DNA of 64,000 bases. Source: Flavobacterium alkalisoli (lineage in GTDB: Bacteria; Bacteroidota; Bacteroidia; Flavobacteriales; Flavobacteriaceae). The notes under the pieces are model-generated. The model searched no databases. It was given only the letters and a program-made list of their open reading frames with translations, and was not told where the DNA came from. The DNA is taken from positions 2,604,001-2,668,000 of the forward strand of contig NZ_CP042831.1 of NCBI RefSeq assembly GCF_008000935.1. Reading direction: 5' to 3'. Positions 33,326 through 41,144 of the stretch are shown piece after piece (within the stretch, counting starts at the first letter, position 1; each line of letters begins with the position of its first letter). A program made the position numbers and the translations under genes.

Positions 33326-34507
33326 ATGCAACATCATATACTTATAAATATTTGTGCCATTTTCGGCGTGGCTACAGCTGTCATCATTATCTGCCGTTTC
33401 CTTAAGATAAGGTATATCATCGGTTATCTCATTACCGGAATCCTGCTCAGCCCGAACACGTCAGCCTATTTTGCCAATATGCAGGAGGTTGAGGTCTATG
33501 CGGAGATAGGAATCATACTGTTATTGTTTACCATTGGCCTTGAATTTTCCTTTACCAACCTTAAGAAGATCCAGAAGTACGTTCTGGGGGGCGGGAGCGC
33601 ACAGGTTTTATTTACCATTGCCTTGACGGCCGGGCTTATCTGGCTTGCGATGCGGCCCAGCTGGCAGGAGAGCGTCTTTTGGGGTTTCTTATATGCCTTA
33701 AGCAGTACGGCCATTGTGATCAAGACCCTCCAGGATTCCAACAAGATAGCCACGGCTCACGGGAAGTTCATTTTAGCGGTATTACTGTTTCAGGATGTAA
33801 TGATTGTTCCGCTGATGCTCTTCACACCCCTTCTTGCCGGCGAGGGAGGGGACTCTCTGACAGCACTGGGATGGTTACTGGGTAAACTGGTTTTGATGGG
33901 CGGCATTGCCTATCTCCTGACACGCTATGTGATCCCTTACTTCCTGAAAACGGTAATGAAGGTACAGAGCCAGGAGGTCTTTCTCATTGCCACCGTATTT
34001 ATTGTAACGGGTATTGCCCTGATGACCGAACAGTTGGGGCTTTCCCTGGCACTGGGCGCCTTTGTGGCCGGCCTGATTATAGCAGAAACCGATTACAACC
34101 ACATGGCCATTTCGTGTTTTCTGCCATTCCGGTATGTGTTTATGAGTTTCTTTTTCATTTCGATGGGTATGCTTCTCAATTACCAGGTATTCCTGACCGA
34201 TTTGGGATGGATCGTGTTCTGGACCCTGTTTGCCTTTTTTGTAAAGGCTATGGCGGGCATTATTGCCGTTAAGGTAATGGGGCTGGAGTGGAAGACGGCT
34301 TTTGCTGTTGGTTTCTCCATCGCACAGATCGGGGAATTCTCCTTTGTACTGGCACAGAGCGGACTGAGCCATGGACTGATCAGTGATAACAATTACCAGA
34401 TATTTCTGGCGGTATCGATACTGCTGATGTCCCTTACACCTTTTGTGGTATCCAATGCCGAGAGGATTTATCCGATTTTCAACAAACTGATTCAAAGACA
34501 TGAATAA
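33326..34507 (+). CDS. Kef/CPA2-type cation:proton antiporter lacking a C-terminal RCK domain
   Basis: 393 aa from the ATG at 33326; the frame extends upstream to 33275 but would overlap the previous gene by 41 bp. About 12 membrane helices with CPA2 blocks: IRYIIGYLITGILLSPNT, EIGIILLLFTIGLEFS, SSTAIVIKTLQDS and GAFVAGLIIAETDY. It ends right after the transport domain, without the NAD-binding RCK domain that gates E. coli KefB/C with glutathione adducts. Acidification by Kef protects against electrophiles. The start of the glutaredoxin overlaps its stop. Confidence 0.9.
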   Translation: MQHHILINICAIFGVATAVIIICRFLKIRYIIGYLITGILLSPNTSAYFANMQEVEVYAEIGIILLLFTIGLEFSFTNLKKIQKYVLGGGSAQVLFTIALTAGLIWLAMRPSWQESVFWGFLYALSSTAIVIKTLQDSNKIATAHGKFILAVLLFQDVMIVPLMLFTPLLAGEGGDSLTALGWLLGKLVLMGGIAYLLTRYVIPYFLKTVMKVQSQEVFLIATVFIVTGIALMTEQLGLSLALGAFVAGLIIAETDYNHMAISCFLPFRYVFMSFFFISMGMLLNYQVFLTDLGWIVFWTLFAFFVKAMAGIIAVKVMGLEWKTAFAVGFSIAQIGEFSFVLAQSGLSHGLISDNNYQIFLAVSILLMSLTPFVVSNAERIYPIFNKLIQRHE

Positions 34508-34754
34508 GCAGAAATTACAGCTGTACGGGACCGACTGGTGTCCTAAGTCCTCCTCCCTTCGTAATTACATGCAGGGCCGGTGGATTGAATTTGATGATTT
34601 CAATGTGGAGACCGATGATGCGGCAAATACCAGGATACGAAACCTGTATGAGGGTAAACTGAAGTTTCCGACAGTTGTCTTTGCAGATGATTTCATAAAG
34701 AACCCGACCATACCGCAGCTTAACGAATTCCTAAAAAAACACGGTATCGATTAG
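34500..34754 (+). CDS. Glutaredoxin-like thiol protein
   Basis: 84 aa, thioredoxin fold. LYGTDWCPKSSSLRNYM carries a single active-site Cys14 (C-P-K-S), so it would act by a monothiol mechanism; KFPTVVFADDF has the cis-Pro. The gene overlaps the antiporter by 8 bp, implying coupled translation, and precedes a thioredoxin-reductase-like fusion that may be its partner. Confidence 0.9.
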   Translation: MNKQKLQLYGTDWCPKSSSLRNYMQGRWIEFDDFNVETDDAANTRIRNLYEGKLKFPTVVFADDFIKNPTIPQLNEFLKKHGID

Positions 34755-34807
34755 CCTTACAAAAAGCGGTATATAAGACGAAATATAACAATTAATAATT
34801 TTCCACT

Positions 34808-36484
34808 ATGACCGATCCCAGATTTCCTGTTCTGACCCAGAAGCAGATTGCTACCCTAAGGGGATTTGCAGACCTGATCACATTTGAAGAAGAGACCGCA
34901 GTTTTCCGTGTCGGGGACAGCGCGTATGATTTTTATGTTGTGTTGCAGGGCGCCATACACATTAAGGATCCCTTTAATGAAAATCAGGTGCTTGCCACCC
35001 ACGGTATCAATGAGTTTACCGGTGACAACAGTATGCTGTCCGAGCGCAGCATCCCTTTTGATGCCTATGCCTCAAAGGGGAGTACGGTCCTTCGTATTAC
35101 CCCGACACGGCTTAAGGAGGTCATCGCAAAGCACAGTGATATCTGTGATGTGCTGCTGAGCGCCTTTATACAGCGCCAGGAAACGATGCTGAGGGATTTT
35201 AACGGGGGGATTCAGGTCATCGGTTCAGAAAAATCCAGGGATACCTACGCCCTGCGTGATTTTATGGAAAAGAACCATATCTGGCATACCTTCCACAATA
35301 CCGATGCATCAGGGCATGCGCGCCAATTGCTGGAGAGTTTCAGTCTCAGCGATGATGATCTGCCCATTCTTATAAACATTACCGGTGAGATAGTAAAAAA
35401 GCCCACGATTGCCGAACTGGCCAGAGAGACCGGTGTACTATCCGATTTTGGCGACGAGATATATGATGTACTGGTGGTGGGGGCGGGGCCCTCAGGCCTT
35501 GCTGCCAGTGTATATGCGGCATCGGAAGGCCTCAGTGTGGTAACAATAGACGGCAACGCACCGGGGGGACAGGCCGGTAAAAGTTCGAAAATCGAAAACT
35601 ACCTGGGCTTTCCCACAGGAATATCGGGTAACGATCTTGCCAACAAAGCCTACATACAGGCGCAGAAGTTTGGCTGTATCCTTTCGATTCCCCAGAAGGC
35701 CGAAAAGGTAGAGTATAACGGCGACCATTTCAGCGTATGTGTCTCCAATGGTAAAAACATTAATGCCAGGGCGGTCATTGCGGCCACCGGTGCAGAGTAC
35801 AGGCGTCTGCCGATAAACACCATTGACCACTTTGAAGGCAGCGGGGTTTTTTACTCGGCCACGGCCATGAATGCCTCCGCCTGCAAAAATGAGCTTGTCG
35901 GGGTTGTGGGTGGTGGCAATTCGGCGGGCCAGGCAGCGCTGTTTCTGGCAGATCATGCCCATGAGGTCCATATTATTATCCGTGCGGAGGACCTGGGGGC
36001 TAAAATGAGCGACTACCTGGTCCAGCGTATTTATACAACGCCCAATATTATCGTTCACACCAAGAGCTCGGTCACTGCCCTTAACGGGATGCATCATCTG
36101 GAATCAGTAGTTTTGGATACGGCTGGGGAAAAGCAAAGGATAGGGATTTCCAATCTCTTCACATTCATAGGGGCAAAACCCTGCACTGACTGGCTCAGTT
36201 CGCTGATTGCCATGGATGATAAAGGTTTCATTTATACCGGTCCGGACGTCACTGACAACTTACAGGGACAGTGCGCACTTTACAGGCACAGGAAACCACA
36301 GTCCCTGGAGACCAGCATATCCGGTTTTTTCGCCGTAGGAGATGTCAGGAAGGGCTCTGTTAAAAGGGTCGCTTCCGCCGTTGGGGAGGGTTCCATGGCA
36401 ATAAGCCAGATCCATCAGTACCTGGCCGAACTGAAAATAGCGAAACGACAGGCACCTTTCAGCACCAATACAACGGAACTCTAA
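34808..36484 (+). CDS. Fusion of cNMP-binding domain, thioredoxin-like region and FAD-dependent thioredoxin-reductase-like domain
   Basis: 558 aa. Residues 10-130 form a cyclic-nucleotide-binding-like roll, 136-205 a degenerate thioredoxin-like region, and 218-545 a two-nucleotide-domain reductase: GAGPSG (225-230) for FAD, GGGNSAGQAA (368-377) for NADPH, and FAVGDVRKGSVKRVASAVGEG near the end. The CxxC redox pair of true thioredoxin reductases is absent: only Cys359 (ASACKNE) lies in that region. The family is recurrent in bacteria but its electron acceptor is unclear. It follows the glutaredoxin by 53 bp. Confidence 0.92.
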   Translation: MTDPRFPVLTQKQIATLRGFADLITFEEETAVFRVGDSAYDFYVVLQGAIHIKDPFNENQVLATHGINEFTGDNSMLSERSIPFDAYASKGSTVLRITPTRLKEVIAKHSDICDVLLSAFIQRQETMLRDFNGGIQVIGSEKSRDTYALRDFMEKNHIWHTFHNTDASGHARQLLESFSLSDDDLPILINITGEIVKKPTIAELARETGVLSDFGDEIYDVLVVGAGPSGLAASVYAASEGLSVVTIDGNAPGGQAGKSSKIENYLGFPTGISGNDLANKAYIQAQKFGCILSIPQKAEKVEYNGDHFSVCVSNGKNINARAVIAATGAEYRRLPINTIDHFEGSGVFYSATAMNASACKNELVGVVGGGNSAGQAALFLADHAHEVHIIIRAEDLGAKMSDYLVQRIYTTPNIIVHTKSSVTALNGMHHLESVVLDTAGEKQRIGISNLFTFIGAKPCTDWLSSLIAMDDKGFIYTGPDVTDNLQGQCALYRHRKPQSLETSISGFFAVGDVRKGSVKRVASAVGEGSMAISQIHQYLAELKIAKRQAPFSTNTTEL

Positions 36485-36516
36485 AATAGTAGTAACCCCT
36501 TAAAACTTTTCACATT

Positions 36517-37569
36517 ATGAAACATTCACGATTATCACTAACAGTATTATTTTTTATTTCAATCTTAATAAATTCAACTAGTATGGCACAGACAATTCCC
36601 GGAGAAAAAGATCCGAACATCTCAAAAGAGACCCGTATATTCCTGACAGCGCTTAACAGCGGTGACGGGCCACCACTGGAATCCCTGCCCCCTAAGGAGG
36701 CACGACAGGTCCTTGTAAATGCACAGCAATCCGTATCCTATGATTATAGCGATATTGAAGAGTCCGAAAGGAAGATAACTACGCATGACGGGCAGACCCT
36801 TACCATCCACATTGTAAAACCCAAGGGAGCCAAGGACGGACTTCCTGTATTTATGTTCTTCCATGGCGGGGGATGGGTATTGGGTGATTACCCTACCCAC
36901 AGACGCCTGGTGAGGGATCTGGTTGTCAGCAGTGGGGCGGTAGCGGTATTTCCCGACTACACGCCAACACCCGATGCCCAGTTCCCTGTGGCAATCAATC
37001 AGGGTTATGCCGCTACCAAATGGGTTTCCGAGCACGGCAGTGAAATTGGTGTGGACGGTTCCCGATTAGCAGTAGCCGGAAACAGTGTGGGCGGTAATAT
37101 GTCCACGGTTGTTTCCCTAATGGCCAAAGAGAAGAACGGTCCCAAAATTGCCTTTCAGCTCCTGTTATGGCCGCTTGTGGATTCTGACACCAGCCGTCCC
37201 TCTTACAAAAAATACGGACAGGGCAGGTTTCTGACCACCCCTATCATGGAATGGATGTGGGACATGTATATCCCCAACCCGGAAGAGCGAAAACAGAAAT
37301 ATGTCTCACCGATCAATGCTTCCCTGGAGGAACTGAAGGGGTTGCCTCCCGCATTGATTCAGGTAGCCGAAAATGATATTCTCTTTGATGAGGGTGTGGC
37401 TTACGGCCGCAAACTGGATGAGGCAGGGGTGCCGGTCACCGTTACGGTATACAACGGAATGATACACGATTACGGGATGCTTAACCCGCTCTCTGATATT
37501 GCCGGTGTACAGGAAGCTCTGACCCAGGCTGGCGCCGTACTGCGTGAGGCACTCTTTGGCAAGAAGTAA
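36517..37569 (+). CDS. Exported HSL-family alpha/beta hydrolase (esterase)
   Basis: 350 aa with a signal peptide (to about residue 25, ...STSMAQ). HGGGW (116-120) is the oxyanion motif of the hormone-sensitive-lipase family, GNSVGGN carries Ser190, and the acid and base are in VAENDILFDEG and MIHDYGM. It probably cleaves short esters or lactones in the periplasm. A strong hairpin follows at 37583. Confidence 0.92.
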   Translation: MKHSRLSLTVLFFISILINSTSMAQTIPGEKDPNISKETRIFLTALNSGDGPPLESLPPKEARQVLVNAQQSVSYDYSDIEESERKITTHDGQTLTIHIVKPKGAKDGLPVFMFFHGGGWVLGDYPTHRRLVRDLVVSSGAVAVFPDYTPTPDAQFPVAINQGYAATKWVSEHGSEIGVDGSRLAVAGNSVGGNMSTVVSLMAKEKNGPKIAFQLLLWPLVDSDTSRPSYKKYGQGRFLTTPIMEWMWDMYIPNPEERKQKYVSPINASLEELKGLPPALIQVAENDILFDEGVAYGRKLDEAGVPVTVTVYNGMIHDYGMLNPLSDIAGVQEALTQAGAVLREALFGKK

Positions 37570-37582
37570 TCCAATACTATTA

Positions 37583-37616
37583 AAGGACAGTGCCGGTAAA
37601 AGCCGGCGCTGTCCTT
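37583..37616 (+). terminator. GC-rich hairpin after the esterase
   Basis: AAGGACAGTGCCGG (37583-37596) pairs with CCGGCGCTGTCCTT (37603-37616) with one G-U pair. There is no U-run, so termination may be partial. Confidence 0.5.
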
Positions 37617-37706
37617 ACAATACGATAAAACAGCAGCCTGATATACGCCCAGAGTGCTATACCGTCAAATTGGTACAACCTCAGAGGGAAGGGCTCACCA
37701 ACACTT

Positions 37707-38201
37707 TTGTCAATGATGGAAAAAGAATATGAAATTCCTGCCGGGACCAGGATTGGCCATGTCCACCTTAAGGTCGCCGATATGAATCGTTCCTTAGATT
37801 TTTACTGCGGTCTGCTGGGATTCGGTATCACCCTGCGGTATGGCGATCAGGCTGCTTTTCTGGCAGCCGGGGGGTATCACCACCATATCGGCCTGAATAC
37901 CTGGTACAGTAAGGACAGCCCCCGTGCAGATCAGCACAGCGTGGGACTGTTCCATACCGCTATTGCCTATCCGCAGAAGAAGGACCTGGCAGCGGTATAC
38001 AAAAGACTCAAGGAGGCGCAGTATCCCCTGACGGGGCTCTCCGACCACGGCGTATCCCTTGCCCTCTACCTTGATGACCCGGACGGAAACGGGGTGGAGC
38101 TCTACTGGGACAGGCCAATGGAACAGTGGCCCAAAAAACCGGACGGTTCTCTGGAGATGTATTCACGCCCCTTACATACAGGCGACCTCCTGGAGGATTA
38201 A
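37707..38201 (+). CDS. VOC-superfamily (glyoxalase/extradiol dioxygenase-like) protein, CatE type
   Basis: 164 aa. GHVHLKVADMNRSLDFYCGLLGF is the first VOC module with a metal His, GLFHTAIAYP the second His, and NGVELYWDRP the Glu; the YHHHIGLNTW segment is typical of CatE-like catechol 2,3-dioxygenases. A single copy of the domain pair is present, about half the length of full extradiol enzymes. Suggests handling of catechols or related compounds. Confidence 0.87.
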   Translation: MSMMEKEYEIPAGTRIGHVHLKVADMNRSLDFYCGLLGFGITLRYGDQAAFLAAGGYHHHIGLNTWYSKDSPRADQHSVGLFHTAIAYPQKKDLAAVYKRLKEAQYPLTGLSDHGVSLALYLDDPDGNGVELYWDRPMEQWPKKPDGSLEMYSRPLHTGDLLED

Positions 38202-38252
38202 AAATAAAAACGGACGATACTTGTTTGAAAGTAGCGACAATACATATACAAT

Positions 38253-38570
38253 ATGAAACCAATATTTGAAGATATCCAACTGGTAAAGAATGTGGATAGA
38301 AAACGCTTTGAGATAGCGATCGATGGCAGCTATGCCTTTATAAATTACGGTGAATTCGGGAACCAGATTGCTCTGGTACACACCGAAACCGAACCGGAAC
38401 TGGCAGGTAAGGGGGCAGCGACTGCCGTAATTGAGAAAACCCTTCACTATCTGGAGGAGCACAAGATAAAATTGTTACCGTTTTGCCCTTTTGTATTTGC
38501 CTATATTAAGAGAAACCCGGAGTGGAAACGTATCGTAAGTAAAAAATTTAAGGGCTATGACCAATTTTAA
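38253..38570 (+). CDS. Short GNAT-like acetyltransferase (COG2388)
   Basis: 105 aa. ALVHTETEPELAGKGAATAVIE and IKLLPFCPFVFAYIKRNPEW mark it as the third COG2388 protein in the window. It overlaps the following small gene by 14 bp. Confidence 0.86.
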   Translation: MKPIFEDIQLVKNVDRKRFEIAIDGSYAFINYGEFGNQIALVHTETEPELAGKGAATAVIEKTLHYLEEHKIKLLPFCPFVFAYIKRNPEWKRIVSKKFKGYDQF

Positions 38571-38892
38571 AAGAAATCCTGAGGCGAGATCGTACGACAA
38601 CCTGATTGAAGCTCTGAATGACCTGAAGCAATTGGGATATACAGAAGACTTAAGCCTGAAGGGAAACTGCATTGCGTGCAGTAATGGAATCTACAATATG
38701 CTCCCCGATGAATTTGAGATAGACGGCTATTTCAGGCTTGATGAGGAAGACTCCAGTGCAGAGAGTGCTTCTATAATATATGCGATAAGCTCCAAAAAAT
38801 ATTCAGTGAGAGGGACACTGATCAATTCCTTCAGTATCTATTCGGACGATATTACCGATGCGATGATCAGCAAACTTAAATTCAACAGCTAA
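38557..38892 (+). CDS. Small conserved protein often mislabelled as phosphoribosylpyrophosphate synthetase
   Basis: 111 aa. YDNLIEALNDLKQLGYTEDLSLK, NCIACSNG, FEIDGYFRLDEEDS and IIYAISSKKYSVRGTLINSFSIY match a short Bacteroidota family that databases frequently name after PRPP synthetase. It has neither the PRPP-binding loop nor the length for that enzyme, so the name is surely wrong. Function unknown. Overlaps both neighbours (14 bp and 1 bp, TAATG). Confidence 0.75.
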   Translation: MTNFKRNPEARSYDNLIEALNDLKQLGYTEDLSLKGNCIACSNGIYNMLPDEFEIDGYFRLDEEDSSAESASIIYAISSKKYSVRGTLINSFSIYSDDITDAMISKLKFNS

Positions 38893-39776
38893 TGTCAAAT
38901 ACACAACTCATAATAGAGGAAAGAGCTGCCGATATCGGCAACTTTATGGTGGGGCGGCTGCTTCCGTTCCGTAAAAAGCGGATGGTAGGCCCTTTTATAT
39001 TTATTGACCATATGGGACCTGTAGCGTTAGGCACGGATGAGAATATCGATATTGATATGCATCCGCATATCGGTCTTTCCACGCTAACTTTCTTATTTGA
39101 AGGAAACGTGTTTCACCGTGACAGCCTCGGTACGGCCAGGGAAGTAAAGCCTGGTGAGGTAAACTGGATGACAGCGGGCAGGGGTGTGGTACATACCGAG
39201 CGCACCCCCGATTACCTGAGAGGTAGGGAAAAAGGCCTTCACGGGCTGCAGATCTGGGTAGCCCTGCCCAAAGAGTGGGAGCAGTGCGATCCCTCCTTTG
39301 CCCATATTGGGGCGGATGAGATACCCGTTTGGGAGGAAGAAGGAATACATTTTAAGCTTATTGCGGGGGAAGTGGCCGGAAAGAGATCACCGGTTCCGGT
39401 CTACAGTCCGCTTTATTTTATGGAGATCAAATCGGGAGAGCGCAAAACGGTACGTCTGGGAGCGGACCTCTTTGGGGAAAGTGCATTGTACATCCTGGAA
39501 GGAACCGTAATCTCAGAAGGGCACAGCTACGGACCCAAACAGATTTTAGTTGCTAAAGACAGCAGTTTGTGCGACTTTGAGATCGAAGCGGGAACAACAG
39601 TATACATTTTTGGAGGAGCGCCCTTCCCGGAGGAACGCTTCATAGAATGGAATTTTGTGGCCACAAGCCGGGATCTTATTGAACAGGCAAAAGAGAACTG
39701 GAGACAGGGCCGGTTTGCCGGAGTACCCAATGAGACAGCCAAAGTACCCTTACCGGAACCTAAACTTAAAAAATAA
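38892..39776 (+). CDS. Pirin-family bicupin protein
   Basis: 294 aa. GPFIFIDHMGPVAL, DMHPHIGLSTLTFLFEGNVFHRDS and WMTAGRGVVHTERT give the pirin metal site. The C-terminal cupin includes FGESALYILEGTVIS and FGGAPFPEERFIEWNFVA. Its start overlaps the previous stop (TAATG). Sequence differs clearly from the first pirin at 27567, so the two are not recent duplicates. Confidence 0.93.
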   Translation: MSNTQLIIEERAADIGNFMVGRLLPFRKKRMVGPFIFIDHMGPVALGTDENIDIDMHPHIGLSTLTFLFEGNVFHRDSLGTAREVKPGEVNWMTAGRGVVHTERTPDYLRGREKGLHGLQIWVALPKEWEQCDPSFAHIGADEIPVWEEEGIHFKLIAGEVAGKRSPVPVYSPLYFMEIKSGERKTVRLGADLFGESALYILEGTVISEGHSYGPKQILVAKDSSLCDFEIEAGTTVYIFGGAPFPEERFIEWNFVATSRDLIEQAKENWRQGRFAGVPNETAKVPLPEPKLKK

Positions 39777-39790
39777 CGAACTATCAGAAT

Positions 39791-40183
39791 ATGAAAACTA
39801 CTGTTGCCAGAATAGGAAAGCAAAAATATAAAACCGAAATACAGGCGAAAAACCATATTATTAGCGCCGACGAGCCTCTTGAGGTGGGCGGAGAGGACCT
39901 GGGTTTTACCCCCACCGAATTACTGGAGGCTTCACTGGCAGCCTGTTCAGTGATGACCATTAGGATGTATGCTGACCGTAAGGGTTGGGATCTCAAGGGT
40001 GTCGAGATTAAGGTGGGCTTCAAAAGGAACCTCACCACGCATCAGGTGACCTTTATAAAGGAAGTACGCCTTGAGGGTAACCTTGACAGCGAACAGCGAC
40101 AGAAACTACTGGATATAGGAGGGAAATGTCCTATTGAAAAGATCATTTCGGGGCCTGTTTCGGTAGTCTCCGAGCTCCTGTAG
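39791..40183 (+). CDS. OsmC-family peroxidase-like protein
   Basis: 130 aa. LGFTPTELLEASLAACSVMTIRMYADRKGWDL has the first active Cys and GGKCPIEKIISGPV the second; the pair reduces organic hydroperoxides in OsmC/Ohr proteins. Only these motif blocks are needed to identify it. Starts 14 bp after the pirin. Confidence 0.92.
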   Translation: MKTTVARIGKQKYKTEIQAKNHIISADEPLEVGGEDLGFTPTELLEASLAACSVMTIRMYADRKGWDLKGVEIKVGFKRNLTTHQVTFIKEVRLEGNLDSEQRQKLLDIGGKCPIEKIISGPVSVVSELL

Positions 40184-40224
40184 AGGGCAGTTCAGGTTTT
40201 GTACTATTTAATAAAGCAAAACAA

Positions 40225-40605
40225 ATGACAAAAGGAATGAATACGCTTATAAAGCTTGAGGAACTCGGACAGTTTTTGCTGTCCGTTGCCTTCTTTGCCT
40301 ATCTAGACTACAGCTGGTGGGTCTTTCCTGCCTGTCTTCTCTTACCTGACCTTTCAATGATCGGTTACCTGGCGGGGACAAAGGCAGGTGCCCGGCTTTA
40401 TAATGTTTTCCACCACAAGCTGGTGGCCGTCCTGGTTCTGCTTTTAGGTTGCAGTTTTGGCCTTCAGTGGGTTATGCTGACAGGGGTAATCTTTTTCGGC
40501 CACTCGGCAATGGACCGGTTCTTTGGTTTCGGGCTGAAGTTTGATGATAGTTTCCGTACTACCCACCTGGGTCGGATCGGAAAGAAAGACGGTAGGAGGG
40601 GGTAA
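40225..40605 (+). CDS. DUF4260 membrane protein
   Basis: 126 aa with about four hydrophobic segments. LEELGQFLLSVAFFAYLDYSWWVF, LLPDLSMIGYL, GARLYNVFHH and FGHSAMDRFFGFGLKF-D-FRTTHLGRIG are the DUF4260 signature. Function unknown. It is the last gene of the second sigma-54 operon. Confidence 0.9.
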   Translation: MTKGMNTLIKLEELGQFLLSVAFFAYLDYSWWVFPACLLLPDLSMIGYLAGTKAGARLYNVFHHKLVAVLVLLLGCSFGLQWVMLTGVIFFGHSAMDRFFGFGLKFDDSFRTTHLGRIGKKDGRRG

Positions 40606-40707
40606 AAAGATGACAGTACAAGAGGAAAGCGGAGTCTGCTATTGAGAAAGGTCCGCTGCTATCATGCATTCGGTGGGCTGCAATCTTATAGTAGCGCATG
40701 TAACAGT

Positions 40708-40932
40708 ATGGGATATTTCTATGTAAAGGGCATAATACGTACCGATAAGCAGCGCCGAAACGGCACATGTCCGCTCTATGTAAGAGTATCGGTAAAGGGG
40801 AAAATCATTAAAATACCTTTAGGTATCTGCGGCAGCGTAGCGAAGTGGGATCCGCTATCGGTGAAGACAGGTTCAGGCCATCGCTGTAGCTGTACGACCA
40901 GGTATTGTACAGACCACAAATCAGTCATTTAG
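40708..40932 (+). pseudogene. N-terminal fragment of a tyrosine integrase
   Basis: About 74 codons from the ATG at 40708. VKGIIRTDKQRRNGTCPLYV, RVSVKGKIIKIPLGI and the following KWDP match the N-terminal arm-type DNA-binding domain of Bacteroidota integrases. The reading frame then drifts and stops, with no core or catalytic domain after it. It marks the right edge of the sigma-54 gene cluster. Confidence 0.65.
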
Positions 40933-41144
40933 TTAAGTAAAAAAATATCAAATGAATACCAACAGGCTGCTTATAAGTGTGTATAGCCATGGATATGATA
41001 GACATAAATCTACAACGGTTACTTTAATTGATAGTATATATACTACAGGTAGAAGACACCATTATGTAATTTAGAGTAGGAAGAAGAATTATCCGCAGCT
41101 CTAGCCATCCAAATCGAAAATACTAGTAAAAAAAAAATAAGCTT

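Noticed and set aside
33875..34501. Long frame antisense to the antiporter gene
   Set aside because: Antisense shadow of a conserved membrane protein; rich in His, Gln and Lys as expected from the reverse complement.
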